Positions 12,418 through 24,245 of a stretch of DNA of 64,000 nucleotides are shown piece after piece. How positions within the stretch are numbered: position 1 is the stretch's first letter; each line of letters begins with the position of its first letter. Origin of the DNA: Phaseolus vulgaris (taxonomy: Eukaryota; Streptophyta; Magnoliopsida; Fabales; Fabaceae). The position numbers and the translations under genes are program-made. Below the pieces are notes generated by a model that was given only the letters and a program-made list of their open reading frames with translations, searched no databases and was not told the origin of the DNA. The stretch covers positions 30,212,069 through 30,276,068 of the forward strand of contig NC_023758.2 in the NCBI RefSeq assembly GCF_000499845.2, written 5' to 3'.

Positions 12418-13689
12418 TTAATAGTAGATTTGTTGGTACTTTGCTTCTAATGATGTACATGTACAGCCATTTATTTATTTATTTTGAAGATAGAGGTTGT
12501 GATTTCCGTTTGAATAAAAACAAAACACAGGTATATTTATCATGCAGAATTTGTTGCTGGTTTTTCCGGCATAACCGACCAGAGAACTGGGTGAAGTGAG
12601 AAATAATTAATGGGGAGAAAAGGATGAGAGCAATTACCTAGGAATGATGAACACTTAATTAATACGAACCCATCTTAATTGTGCATCAATCTGTTTAGGA
12701 ATGTTTATCATGTATCTATAGATCTATCTATCTATCTGCAATCTGCACATGCAGTATGGTCATGTACGTATCTTTCCACCTTTCACGTAATAAATTTCTC
12801 CATCGGCCATCGGGCCATGTACATCAATTTTCTAATTTCTTCACTCATTCCACCTTTCACGTATATATTTATTGCCCTAACATACTCTTCTTGTCTTACA
12901 CTAGATATTTTTCCAATCGTTTTACAAGAATTAAGAAATTTAGTTACTCAACGTTGGTTTCACAGTTACTTAAGAAATTTAGGTACGTTATTACTCTTGT
13001 TCTTAGATCTTAATTTTAAGATCCCATCATGCATATTTAATAAAAGTTTCTTCTAAGTTCGAAACTTTAAATTTAAAAGATTTGTAAAGGAAATATTTTT
13101 AGTATACTATTTCAAGCTTCTTTAGGTCTGAATAAGTTGAGAGACGACATTTTACTACACAATTTGTTTCCTTTATAATATTCTCCATTTCGATCTATGA
13201 TGGAGGAATTACAGACAAAAGAATTAATGAAATCACTGTTGTTGTCTTTGACTACATGTATTATTATATGGCTAAAATAAATTGTTCTCCTACATGAATT
13301 TTAAATTTGAGTTCAGTGAAGTGTCACTTTAATTCCTCAAAATGTCTATGTTAAACCAATTTTTTTAAAATATTTTATCTATATAGATATCCTTTTTTAT
13401 AGTTTTCTCAATTGTCAAAATATAAGTTGGTTTTGATTTCTAAAGGTTATGAATATGAATTGTTGATCTTTCTTTCTTATATTTCCAAAAATATAAAAAT
13501 AAACGTAAGTATAAGTTGGTAAAAGACCTATTATTTTTATATTATCCTACACGAAAAAATAAACAATTTCATTTTCTTTTATATTTAATTTTTTTATTTA
13601 TCCAAATAAAATAATTGGGTATTTATATTAGTTCGTCATTAATTAAAATTAAATAATTTATCTCTTTTAACGAAAAAATTTCTATGCAC
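12418..13689. other. AT-rich intergenic region, no gene supported
   Basis: A frame of 125 codons (12679-13056) is AT-rich and hydrophobic with no domain, so I do not treat it as a gene. A short TCTA run sits near 12720. Nothing else is recognised. Confidence 0.4.
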
Positions 13690-14071
13690 ATAGTAAAAAA
13701 TCAAATAGAAGTACCACTTAAAAAATCAAACTACGGCCAACACACAACTAATTTAAAAATAAAAAATAATTAATCATTAAAAATTAAATATTAATTTATA
13801 AATTAAATAATTATTGATATTTAAAATAGTTTTTCTTATTAATAAAAATTTATAAAATAATTTTTAAATTAATATTTAACATTAATTATCAAATTTTTAA
13901 CTACTTTAAATTTTAAATTAACTTTTAATTAAATTAGTGATTAATTTAAAATCTAAATAATTATTAATTAAAATTTTAATATTTAATATTGATATCAATT
14001 TGAAACTATTTTCTAAATGAATTTGAAAACTATTTTGTAAATGAATTGATACTCCGTAATTTTTTGTAGTG
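13690..14071. mobile_element. CACTA-like terminal fragment
   Basis: This AT-rich block carries repeated 'tttaaattaat' and 'aataattattgatatttaa' motifs related to those at 9000-9125 and 11880-12417. It ends TTTTTGTAGTG, the reverse complement of a CACTACAAAAA end. The left end is not clear. Confidence 0.35.
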
Positions 14072-14503
14072 AGTAATCTTGTTTAATTATTTTGTGAATA
14101 AAGACAAAGTGGTGAGTTTTGAATAAGAGTTCGTACGTAGTCATTGAATAGAAATAGATATGAAGGCAATGATTCCTTTCGTATATGAGACTCCTCCGAA
14201 GTAACTTGAATCTGAGACAGATAAGGTAGCTCACAATCATCCAACAACAATTATTGGCAATTCAATAATATCATATGTGCCTCAGAGACTGTCTAACATT
14301 CAATACCAACACGTCGTTCAAGTTTCGTATATCTGAATTGAAACATTCAATTCTTCATTTAAAGTTCAGAACTTGTTTTCTTTACAAACTCTACTTGCAT
14401 ATTAACATTCACTCCTCAGCATCATGAATAAAGTCATTGTCATTTTCTTATTTTTATTTTCCTCTTAAATAAAAAAAGAAAGTTATTCTTAAAGAAGATA
14501 CAT

Positions 14504-15441
14504 CAGTGAAAAAAAACTTATTTCGATACTACATTTAAGGCGTTTTTATGGTATGACACTATATTTTAGAACGTGGTGTCATTTTTTAAATTAAATTTAT
14601 CTAAGAGAACGATTATTTAGTAAAACCACATTCTTACAACAAAATGTTTGGTGTAAGAAGACGGCTATAAGGTAAAGCCGCCCTCTTAGAAGAAAGTGTT
14701 TCGTTTAAGCGGGCAACTTTATCTCATAGCCGTCTTCTTACACCAAACACTTTGTTTTAAGAAGACAGTTTTACCAAATAGCCGTCCTCTTATACTCTTT
14801 TTATTACCCTAACTCAGAGTGCGCTAGTTACGCTTTCATACTTCCTTTATCTATCGCCGCTTTGTTTTCTCTTATGCTCTTTGCTTCTTCTTCGTTTTTC
14901 TCGAGCCATTGTCTTCTTCGAGTCATTGTGTTAGTTTCTTTCGAGCTCTATGCTTCTTCTTCACCATTGCCTTTTGTTTTTTTTTTCTCTTATTTGTTTC
15001 TTTTCTCCCATTGTTGTGAAGGTTCTTCACTATCCTACTTTCATTGCCTTGTACGTTGTTCTTTGGGTTTTTGTTGTTCCTCCATTCAGTTCTTCATTGC
15101 TGTCGTTCGCTGCCACCGTCGTTGCCGTTAGCCTATCGCTACCGTTATCGCCGCTCTTCACCACCACCGTTTCCTCTTTATAGATTTCTATTTTAACCTA
15201 ACAACTAACATAATATAATTTAATAATAATGCATATATTAATTATAAATTAATAATTAATATAGGGAGGTGTAAAAGGGTGATTTTTACCCTAGTCACCC
15301 TCTTTGTTTGAATCTAAGAAGGCGGCTAAATAGTTACATTCTTTGCTTTTGGACAAAAGACTATATGCTGATCAAAGACGACTAAAAAATCACCGTTTTA
15401 CAGTTAAAATAGTCGTCGTTTTTAAGTTTTTTACGTCAGTG
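14504..15441. mobile_element. Possible non-autonomous CACTA-like element with internal hairpin
   Basis: The left end CAGTGAAAAAAAACTTA resembles the reverse complement of the right end (CACTGACGTAAAAAACTTA). The left part carries an inverted repeat (14638-14668 against 14726-14756) and more copies of 'taagaagac..' and 'gccgtcctcttata'. The right part carries 'aagaaggcggct' and 'gtcgtc' blocks. The centre (14810-15190) is less AT-rich and CT-biased, with overlapping frames of 77-89 codons made of Phe, Ser, Leu and Cys. It could be a captured piece of 5' gene sequence, but I recognise no domain. Confidence 0.35.
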
Positions 15442-16495
15442 ATAATAATAACGTGGTATATGAAAGTATGTGTTTTTGAACTATGTTGTTATGAAGTATC
15501 TGTTTTATGGAATGAAAGTGCAGATTCAATAATAAAGGAAATTAAACTCACTGATTTTTTTAAACCAAAGAATATCATGGTTTTCTACCACCAAAATCAA
15601 ACGTACCAGAATACTGTGCAGAAATATATAGTCACCCCAAACCAATTTCTTGAAATCTCAATAGCCTGAAGAGGAAATTTTGCATTTAAACAATATTAGG
15701 TAGAGGTCCTGCAGTGCACTTCTCTGCAAAAAAAACCACGTGCTGATCAGACAAAAGTTTTCTTACTTATCATGCGTGAGTTTAAATGTGCAAGTATCTT
15801 ATGTCGATAGATACGAATATTATTTAGAAGGTTCACAAGATTCCAAAAGTTTTATCACAAACCATTCATCTCACGAAATTATATGCAGAATGTACCATGT
15901 ACGTCCATAGAGTGAATTAAACATACTTGTTCAGCTTAAAGCTGGAAGGAAATTAGGGTCTTAAGAAAGAAGATATTTTTGTGTGTTGTTGTGACTCTTT
16001 TTCTTATGTTTTACTTGTTGATTTAAAAAATCTGATGGAATTTGTTGGTTAGGAATTATAAATGTTGAAACATTTCTGAAATGTATTATTTTATTTTATA
16101 ATATATTTTTTTTGATTTTATCTAAACATTCACACTGCAATCAAAGTTTTCAATATTTTAAAATAAATATTTTTGTTCATTTTCTCTATATTTGGTTAGT
16201 CTTTGTCTCAGCACACTTAAAATAAAAAATTGAGTACGAAAAAAGATTCATAAGTTTATTATTTTAAGATTTTTGATAGAAAATAGTATCATGATCTTAT
16301 GGGTATGATTCACGATTCATGAGATACAATACTTTTTTAATGAAACTTAATATATAAATAAAAATTTTATTTAAAATTTAAAGATACATGTGTACTCACG
16401 TTTTGTTTTTCACTCTAAAAATGTATTATTATACTTTTTACTTGTATTTCCTCATTTTTTTTATTAGCAATAACAAATATATAAAATCGAATTAC
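15442..16495. other. Intergenic DNA, no feature recognised
   Basis: Only AT-rich sequence with short frames is present. There are no domains, repeats or RNA genes that I can support. Confidence 0.35.
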
Positions 16496-17760
16496 TTCAG
16501 GGGTGGAATAATCCATGTACAAGAGAGATATACTCCAACTTCTCTCCAAACCAAACAATTAAAAACCTAAAATACATCAAATAACCAAACTCATACATTT
16601 TAAAGGTTCCAAACACCAACTGGAAAAGGAGACCGAAGCAGTGCGAGATTTTGCAGAAATCCAGGACCAAACCTTTGTTTGCATCAAAATACAAATTTCA
16701 GACGCGTCAGCCACACCCCTATTAAAAATAATAGAATTCCTATGATTCCAGATTTCCCCCACAACCCCAACCCAAATTGTATTCTACACTTTATTTATCG
16801 AGTCAGAGGACGTATTCATCTTGAAATGGGCAAAGTTTGACATAGGGTCATTGTGAGATACGTACGACACTCCTAGCCACTCAAGCAAAACTGCAGTCGA
16901 AAAACAAGTGGCGATAGGACTCTTCCTCCTTCCCACACAGACAACACAAAGAGCTTTCAACCAACACCCCTCGTCTTTCCAAATTGACCCCAGTAGCAAT
17001 CTTATTCTTCATCACCCTCCAAGATGTAAATAAAGTTGAAGGTACGGCTTTACAACTCCATAACTTACTAAAAACCGGAGAACGATCCGCCTCACAATCC
17101 CTCCTAACCAGGGAATAAGCGGAGTTAACAGAAAACATCTAATCGCCCCCTCCCTTCCACACCCACCTATCCGCCTCACCCAATCCCAGCCTCACCTCAA
17201 TTAAAGCTGACTTAACTGATCCACCAAAGGCTTCTCGCAATCGAAAAAAGGTCTGTGCCAGGCTAAATGCCACCCCCACAAGCCATCAGATCAAGACCCA
17301 AGCTCAGCCACCCTAACATTTTTGGTCGAACATATAGAAAACAATCTCGGAAATACACTCTTTAACTCACCACATCCAAGCCACATGTCCTCCCAGAAAG
17401 AAATGTCCTTTTTGTCACCGACTTTCCACATGATCCCATCTTCAAAACTTTTGCCCCATCCCTTCGAAGCCCAAACCTCTTTCAAATCTTTCCACCAAAG
17501 GGAGCTCCTGGTACCATTACCCTCCTCTCTCAAGCTTCTCCAACCACCATACTTAGAGATGAGAACCTCCTTCCAAAGTCCATCCTTATCTGACCCCAGT
17601 CTCCAAATCAATTTCCGTAACAGAGTCAAGTTAAAAAGGTTTAAATCAATAACACTTAGTCCCCCAAATTTGCAAGGCTTACACATCACTTTCCAAAAAA
17701 CCCAAGCTAATGAAAGTTCTTTTGAATCCTTACCAATTTATCACCACCCCGAAAGGCAAT
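16496..17760 (-). mobile_element. Truncated LINE (L1-type) with zf-RVT domain
   Basis: Read on the minus strand, the segment gives broken pieces of the C-terminal part of a LINE ORF2. First comes a post-RT block (about 17740-17291) with 'LAWVFWKVMCKPCKFGGLSVIDL' features and the W-rich 'SLWWKDLKEVW' region. Then comes a reverse-transcriptase zinc-binding domain (about 17138-16860) with 'FSVNSAYSLV', 'CCLCGKEEES' and 'HLFFDC'. The last part (about 16760-16500) carries 'EIWNHRNSIIFNRG'. Frames shift and stop between the pieces, and the endonuclease and RT core are missing, so it is a dead copy truncated at its 5' end. It is GC-richer than the flanks. No clean A-tail or target duplication was found. 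Confidence 0.8.
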
Positions 17761-18272
17761 CTAAACAAGGACATATATTTGCTTGTGGTTTTCACCAGAA
17801 TTTCTCCGTAGTTATCTTTGTCACATATATAATTCCTTGTGTTCTTTTGGATTTATTTATGCCTAAGATCATTCTCATTCGGTAAGATCTTGATCATGCT
17901 TTTGTTTTATGAGAAAGGAACTTCTAATTTTGGAATTATTTGGTACATTTGCTTTTTATTTCTATTTTATCATTCTTATTAAAATTACTTTTAAGACATT
18001 TGGGAATATGTTTTAGAAAATTAAAGTTTTTTTATTTTTACTTTTTGTTTGTTAACTAATCTACCCTTAATTCAAAATACGGAAATATCATTTTATTAAA
18101 AGAGTAGGTATTTTTTCTAAATTATTTTTTATTTATATTTATTGGAGATTGCGTTCAAAATTAAACAGAGATATTTCATAAATTATATACCTAGATAAAT
18201 AATAGTTTCTCCAGACAAACATTCCATTCCATGCACAATAACAGTAAAAACTATTCAGTAATTATTTGATCA
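17761..18272. other. 3' flank of the dioxygenase gene
   Basis: This AT-rich stretch lies between the LINE fragment and the dioxygenase stop codon at 18273. It probably includes the dioxygenase 3' UTR on the minus strand. No other feature is seen. Confidence 0.4.
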
Positions 18273-20401
18273 TTAATTTGGCAACTCAAAGACTTCTTTA
18301 ACCATCCTCCTTGAGCCTTCTTGCTTGTAAAATTCTTCTAGAAACTCAGAAAAACGATAACTTGTGTATCTGGGAGGGTGTTCATCATCTATCAACTCCT
18401 CAATTGGCCCAATTATAGTCTCCAAATTGGGCCCATAAAACATTGCCATCGACACCCGTGGACCCAATTTGTTCGTAACGGCCCTGTGATGTACACTTCT
18501 GAATCTTCCGTTGCTCAGAACCTACACATTATATCACTCAAACTTTATACTTCACCCTTTACATTTCTTAAGTGCTGTTCCTCAAATTTATACAAGTTCA
18601 TCACATTGCAAAGAACACCAAATAGACCAAGCTTAATAAATAACTTAAAAATATAAATATTTACGTAGAATTAGTTATATATTCTATTTTTGCACTCACT
18701 TTTTATGCAGCATTGAAGTTCTTAAAATAAGATGTTAAAATACAAAAACAAACAGAAATACTAATTGGATAGAATAAACAACATACTAATTATCACTAAA
18801 ATTTAAAAAAAAAATCTAATTTACACCTAGAGTTAAGGTTTTATGAACATAAACAAACTTCAACAAAATATTCATTCAATCACAAAAGCTTTAACATTAA
18901 AATATTTTTATAATATAGTAATATCAATGGCCAACTAGGCACTTGGATCCTCTGGTGCAGCAGCATTGGTTTATTAAAAAGAGAAATGATAGTTTCCCAA
19001 CTACATGAATTTAGATATAAATATATATAATAAAAGATAAATTTATAATTAAATAATATGAAAAAATATTAAAATAATATAAATATATATAATAAAAGAT
19101 AAATTTATAATTAAATAATATGAAAAAAAATTAAAATAATAATATTGAAGTGGTATAATGGTATAAAAAATATGGATGTCCATTCCTCTATTAAAAATGA
19201 GAGTATAAAAAGTTTGATTATATAATCAATCATGAAAGGATAACATGTTGATGAACGTACATCCACATGGTGGAGACAATGGTTTCCAGCTGCAGGGCCT
19301 CTAGTTTGTTTGTACTTTCTATTGACAGTGACAAATGCAGAACTGTTAAATATTTTGCAAATGTGCATCTAATCTTCTCTCAAACAGCATTAAAAATTAT
19401 AAATGAAGAACTTAAATAAATTAATCTCTGGCTGCAACAGTTACAATAAAAAAGAGAGAATCTATGGGAAAAGCACAGCAATAATACCTGAATTTGATCT
19501 CCCAAGTTGATTACAAATGCATTAGGAATAGCAGGTACAGCAATCCATTTGCCATCTTTGATCACTTGGAGACCAGAAACCTGTGATTGCAAAATAACTG
19601 TGAGAACATTGACATCAGTGTGCACAGGGAGACCCAAGGTCAGCTCTGGGTCTGGACATGGTGGATAAAAATTGGCTTGTGCTCTTAGTCTAGGCTCATC
19701 ACCCAATATCTTCACCAAGCAATCTTCTTCTATTCCAAGCCCTGTTGATATCAAACCAAGCACCCTTCTAACCAATGAACCAATCTCTCTTGCATATTCA
19801 CTGAAAGCCTCCCTGTGTACAACAATAAACATATTTCATTAACTTAAAAAGATAGACAAACTACTATAGCATATCATAATTGGTAACTAATGTTGTAGTG
19901 AAAGAGGAAATTGCTGTTCACCCATATTGAATCCCTATTTCTTGTGGCAGAAGATGAGTGAGATCCTCAATAGGGTACCAGGAATGACTGAAACATTCAC
20001 TCCACATCTTCACCTTTTCTCCACCCTCCACCTTGGAGGTAATAATTGTAAAGTTTTGTGGTCTTGGTATGATCTGTTGTGTAGAGCTGTTTTCTTTTCT
20101 CTGGAGGCAAATTAAAAAGGTCAGTAATTGCTGAAACCATTTTGTTGCAAACCTGTTCAGGAACCCCATGGTTCACAATCTGAAAGAACCCATATTCCTC
20201 ACAGGCACGTGATATCTTTTGAACCACCAGAGATGATGAAGAGTCGTCATCATTACAACTGCGATCGCTCAAATCAATTACGGGAATTGAGTCCAGAGAA
20301 GTAACCTCTGAAAGTTGTGGCCTTTTATCTTCTGGAAGGATAAATTTAGGAGATAGGGAAAGGAGAGGAGCAGAATCATCGGCTAACTGAAAGGAGTTCA
20401 T
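18273..20401 (-). CDS. 2-oxoglutarate/Fe(II)-dependent dioxygenase (DOXC class), three exons, frameshifted in exon 1
   Basis: Exons run 20401-19922, 19812-19488 and 18521-18273, all with GT-AG introns. Exon 1 holds the N-terminal non-heme dioxygenase domain ('IPVIDLS', 'CEEYGFFQIVNHGVP'). Exon 2 holds YPPCP, the HTD of the iron triad and 'FVINLGDQIQ'. Exon 3 holds the distal His ('HHRAV') and the 2-oxoglutarate-binding RxS ('PRVS'). The three exons sum to 1054 bases, one more than a multiple of three. The extra base is a C on the coding strand near 20035, just before 'VEGGEKVKMWSECF'. Without it the frame would give about 350 aa, the usual length. All catalytic residues survive, so this is a recent lesion, an allele or a sequence error. 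Relatives include hyoscyamine 6-dioxygenase-like and DMR6-like enzymes; the substrate cannot be deduced. A TATAAAA on the minus strand lies near 20459-20452. Confidence 0.85.
19016..19140. repeat. 62-bp tandem duplication in intron 2 of the dioxygenase
   Basis: A 62-base AT-rich unit containing 'gataaatttataattaaataatatg' occurs twice back to back with few differences. It sits inside the 966-base intron 2. Confidence 0.75.
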
Positions 20402-20709
20402 CTTCTCCGAGAAACTTCAAATTAAGGAAGTTCAAATAGCAAAGAAAGAAGATTTTATATCCCAGAAAAAAGGTTCACTTTCTTTCGAAAACAACACTTT
20501 ATACTTCTTTAATTTTTAATTCAATGTTGTGTATGTTTAATGAAAAAAAAAACACAACGGTCCCCAGGGGTGAAATTGTCATTTGTACTAAATAGCATTT
20601 CTATTTAGTATACATGGATATTAACGTAGTCAGATAAAAAAGGGAAGAAAAAGAGTTCCTTGATAGTCACATCCGCATCCAAATAGCATAATTAATTAGA
20701 ATGAAAGGA

Positions 20710-21163
20710 ACTTCTCAAACACTTTTAGGATCTAGAGAACGGTTGCTCTTGTCTTCACTTTTGGTCGGTCACTGATGTTTCAAATTCTGTTACGCCTTCC
20801 TCCTCTCGATCGTCTGGCTCCACAGGCGGGGATGGTACTTGCAGAAGACACTCCAACGCTCAAGTCAGTCGGGGTGTTAACACTCGGGTGTTAGAGTACT
20901 GTAGATAATGACGTACATTTCTTCTTGAAATACGTGTTATTTATATTATCTTAATGAGCCTTCATTGGTGGCCGAATTAGGGAATTGGTTTGTGTTTAGG
21001 GTTGATTCTTAACTATGGATTAACCCTGTTGACTTGGTCAACCTTTGACTCAACATCAAGGATCGGTCGGTCATGTCTTGTCACGTGGCCTTCTCACTGG
21101 TTTAGGTGGTTACTTGGTCCAAGTGCTGACCGACTCACTGAGTCATCCGGTCGTACTAGTACA
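20710..21163 (-). repeat. Left LTR of element A (3' LTR in element sense)
   Basis: It aligns with the right LTR at 55178 through shared blocks: 'tagagaac', 'ttgctcttgtcttcac', 'ggtcggtcactgatgtt', 'cctcctctcgat' and 'ggttacttggtc'. It ends TAGTACA. The terminal TG appears mutated to AC. A purine-rich strand (minus) next to its inner edge, containing GGGGACAAC, fits a polypurine tract. It also carries CACGTG at 21082-21087. Confidence 0.8.
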
Positions 21164-21383
21164 GTTGTCCCCAGACTCGAGAGCTGGTACAACCAAAGAG
21201 TCTGAGAACTGCGACCCGGTCGGTGGCGTAATGATGGGTAAAGTGACTGGAGAAGACGCCTGAGCGGGTGATGTGCATTTATGAGGGGTTTTTTTTGGAT
21301 GTCAAACGATATGGGTCGTTGGATAAAGTAGATCTAACGGTTGAGATCTTGTGACGATTAGGATTCTGAGACATCTTCGGGCT

Positions 21384-21391
21384 ATAAATAA
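21384..21391 (+). promoter_or_regulatory. TATA box of the antisense ORF, element A
   Basis: GGGCTATAAATA lies 115 bases before the ATG at 21499. The same box with the same flanks lies 116 bases before the ATG of the antisense ORF in element B. Confidence 0.65.
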
Positions 21392-22880
21392 GGGTTGGGA
21401 ACAATGGCTTCTCACGCGTTCTGATATTCATTGAGCTCCTATACCCAAGCGAATCCGAGCGATTTGTGCTCCATTTCTCGTCCATCTTAAGGTTAGTCAT
21501 GTCTACCCGCTTGCATCCTACTTCTTCTTCTTCTCCCGCTCGGTCTCCTCTTTTTGAACCCCCTCATGTTCATCTTCTTCTTCTTCTTTCAGTTCTTCCT
21601 CCGACAACGTTATCTTAGGCGGGGAAATTTAGATCGTTGCCCGACGAATGGACGAAGTGAGGGGTGATGATGTTACTCGTCGGACCGGTCGAGCTCGTCT
21701 GAGCGATCGCGCCTTCATGGGGCCCCTTCTTGGGTCGACCCCAAGGTGTGTGAGATTGCGTTTGTGTTTCATACGAACGCCTCAGTGGTTGAGTTCTTGG
21801 ATAAGGTTCTAGTCTTAAAGGCTTTGGCCGAGGATTCCTTATTGTCGTTTGGCCTTGTTTGCTAGACGACCGAGTGTATAGGGAATGGTCATCTACCGAA
21901 CCCCCTTTCTTTTTTATGTACAATTGTTTGTTTTCAAATTTACATGTGTTCCTTCCTTTTGATGCGTTTACGGAGAGCGTCCTTCGGGCGCTTAAGGTGG
22001 CGTCGAGTCAACTGCACCCCAATACGTGGGCATCCATGCAGGCTTTCCGCATGGTGTGCCAGATGTTCGAGTGTGTCCTCTTTCCTCTTGTTTTTGCAAT
22101 TCTATGCCTCTCACCCTTCTGAGCTGGTCGGCTGGCATTCTTTGGTCAGTCGGGCGGGTAGTGTGTTGTTCAAGACTTTCTCAGCCTCCTATAAGAACTT
22201 CAAAGAAAAGTTCTTTAAGGTGTTCGTGGAGCCGACGAGCACGCGCTACTTTTTCGATGAGGTCGGACAACCGAGATTCCCTTTGTTTTGGATGAGGAGT
22301 TCTTCAAAGATAAAGGATTGGCCACGCCCGGTCAATCCAAGAGAAGGCGAGCGAGAGGTTTTCGCTTTGTTCGATAGCCTTCCGAAGAAGCTTCCTACTT
22401 AACCACTGATGTCCTTATACACAGAGACCGATCGCAAGGCGACCTTCGAGGGTATGTTTGACATCCTTAGTCTTTCGGTCGTTTACTCTATGCTTTTAAC
22501 TAACATTGTTTTTGTTTCAATGATTGCAAAGAGAGAGATACCGCGTATGCTGACAATTTTTAAAGACAAGCGAAGGAGAAAATGGGGGCTGTTGGAACTG
22601 GGCCCCCTCCTGCTGAGATCACCCGAGTGGGTTCTTCATCCAAGAACCCCAAGAAGAGGGCAAGGGAGAGCAACAACACCGTCCAAACCTTTCGAGCGAT
22701 GCCGACCCCTCCTCCAAGTGGAATGGTTGCCCGTGCTGGATCGCCACCAACCGACGAGTTCAACCGTCCTATTCCAACGACGGTCGTCATACCTGTGGAG
22801 GTCGTCCAAGAGTCGTACTTGACGCTACTGGGGGCGATTCGTGCTTTATGAGGGCAATGAAATTTAACTTGCCACCCCCT

Positions 22881-23986
22881 GATGACTTTTTACGGCAAGT
22901 GCACCGCGTTTGTCAGAAGTAATAATTGTCCCTAAGGACGGATATCGATCCCACAAGGAACAGTGAATTATCAAGTACAATAATCGCTAAATATAAAACA
23001 AAACAATTAAAAGTGTATTGAAAGTGGTTGGGTTGGCGATGATCAATAAGAAAACAGACAAAGAATTAGTTGTTTCAATTGGAAAAATAGGGATTAGGTT
23101 TCATCTCTCTCACTCTCATGTATTTTGATTAGCATGTCAATATTAAGTTCTTTAATTGAAATTGATGCCCGTATAAAAGTCATTTATATCGATTCCTCGC
23201 ATATAAAATCCTTAAGAATGTTCCCTAACTATCGATCCCTCGCATACTTATAAGAACAACTTAGAACGAAACTCAGACGTTTAATAGCAATTAACATTTC
23301 AAGTCTATTCCTAACACTCAAATATGTTAAGTATTGTTGTTTAGGTCCGAACCCTAAAAATACCTCCCGGTCAGATTTAAGATTCTCAATTTGTCACGGA
23401 AAATTAAAAGTAAAACAACAATACCAATAATCAATCAAGAACTGAATATTAATATATAAAATATCACCTCAATACATAAGAGTTTGAGCAGATTACTCCC
23501 AATCTCAAAGGGTAGAATTAGCCACGCATACTTCTATCACCTTCCATTCTCCCAATTAGGTTACAATTCACTCTATGGTGTTTTCCTCTCAATCTGGCAC
23601 ACTAAGGTTGAGCCTCTAGCCCTCTATTTATCCTAGTTTTCTAGGGTTAGGTTGTTTATTGTGTCGCGCTAATGGGCTAAATGATAAAACATAAAAAAGG
23701 CTCAATCTTTCTTTGCATCTTTTTCCATTCTAGAACCTTCTATCTTTATCTTTTTAGCTCAAATCATTCATCTTGAATCCAAATCTCCAATATTCCTTAG
23801 AAATCTGCAATTAACACCAAATTTGGGAATAAAATACTCCTATTCAAATAAAGATCATAAAAAATGTAAAAATATAAAAAGGTATAAATTCATAAATTAG
23901 GGATTATTTTATATGTAAATTAGCAATAAATCCTCATAAGTGTCTATATTTTAATATGAAATATTACTGAAATTAGACACTTATCA
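22881..23986 (-). repeat. Athila left LTR (3' LTR in element sense)
   Basis: It begins TGATGACTTTTTACGG and ends GACACTTATCA. It aligns almost base for base with the copy at 32317. A single 5-bp CCCCC duplication flanks the pair. Confidence 0.9.
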
Positions 23987-24245
23987 CTCTCCCCAACTTA
24001 GAATTTTGTTTGTCCTCAAGCAAAGTAAATGAATATATTTGAATTTAAATATCAAACAGCTTAATTCACTAAACAACATATCAAATTAAAAACTTATGAT
24101 GTTTCCAAATTCAAATATAGAAAATTATAGACACAATCAATTTCCAGGATCAAATCAAAACAAATAAATGACAATTCATCAAGGAATATCTTCTCATATG
24201 CTCACGGGTAAGTGTTTCTCTCTATTTTCACTGAATCATAACAAA

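Noticed and set aside
12679..13056. Frame of 125 codons
   Set aside because: AT-driven composition, hydrophobic, no domain, no splice or promoter context.
14862..15183. Overlapping Ser/Phe/Leu-rich frames of 77-89 codons
   Set aside because: CT-biased low complexity within a probable transposon; could be captured sequence but not supportable as a gene.
17322..17885. Plus-strand frame of 187 codons
   Set aside because: It lies mostly opposite LINE sequence that has recognisable domains on the minus strand, and it has no domain of its own.
20033..20060. Micro-intron to bypass the dioxygenase frameshift
   Set aside because: No GT-AG pair here removes one base (or 3n+1 bases) while keeping the conserved GGEKVKMW block.
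20710..20714. Target duplication for element A
   Set aside because: The five bases before 20710 (aagga) do not match those after 55553 (taacc); none claimed.
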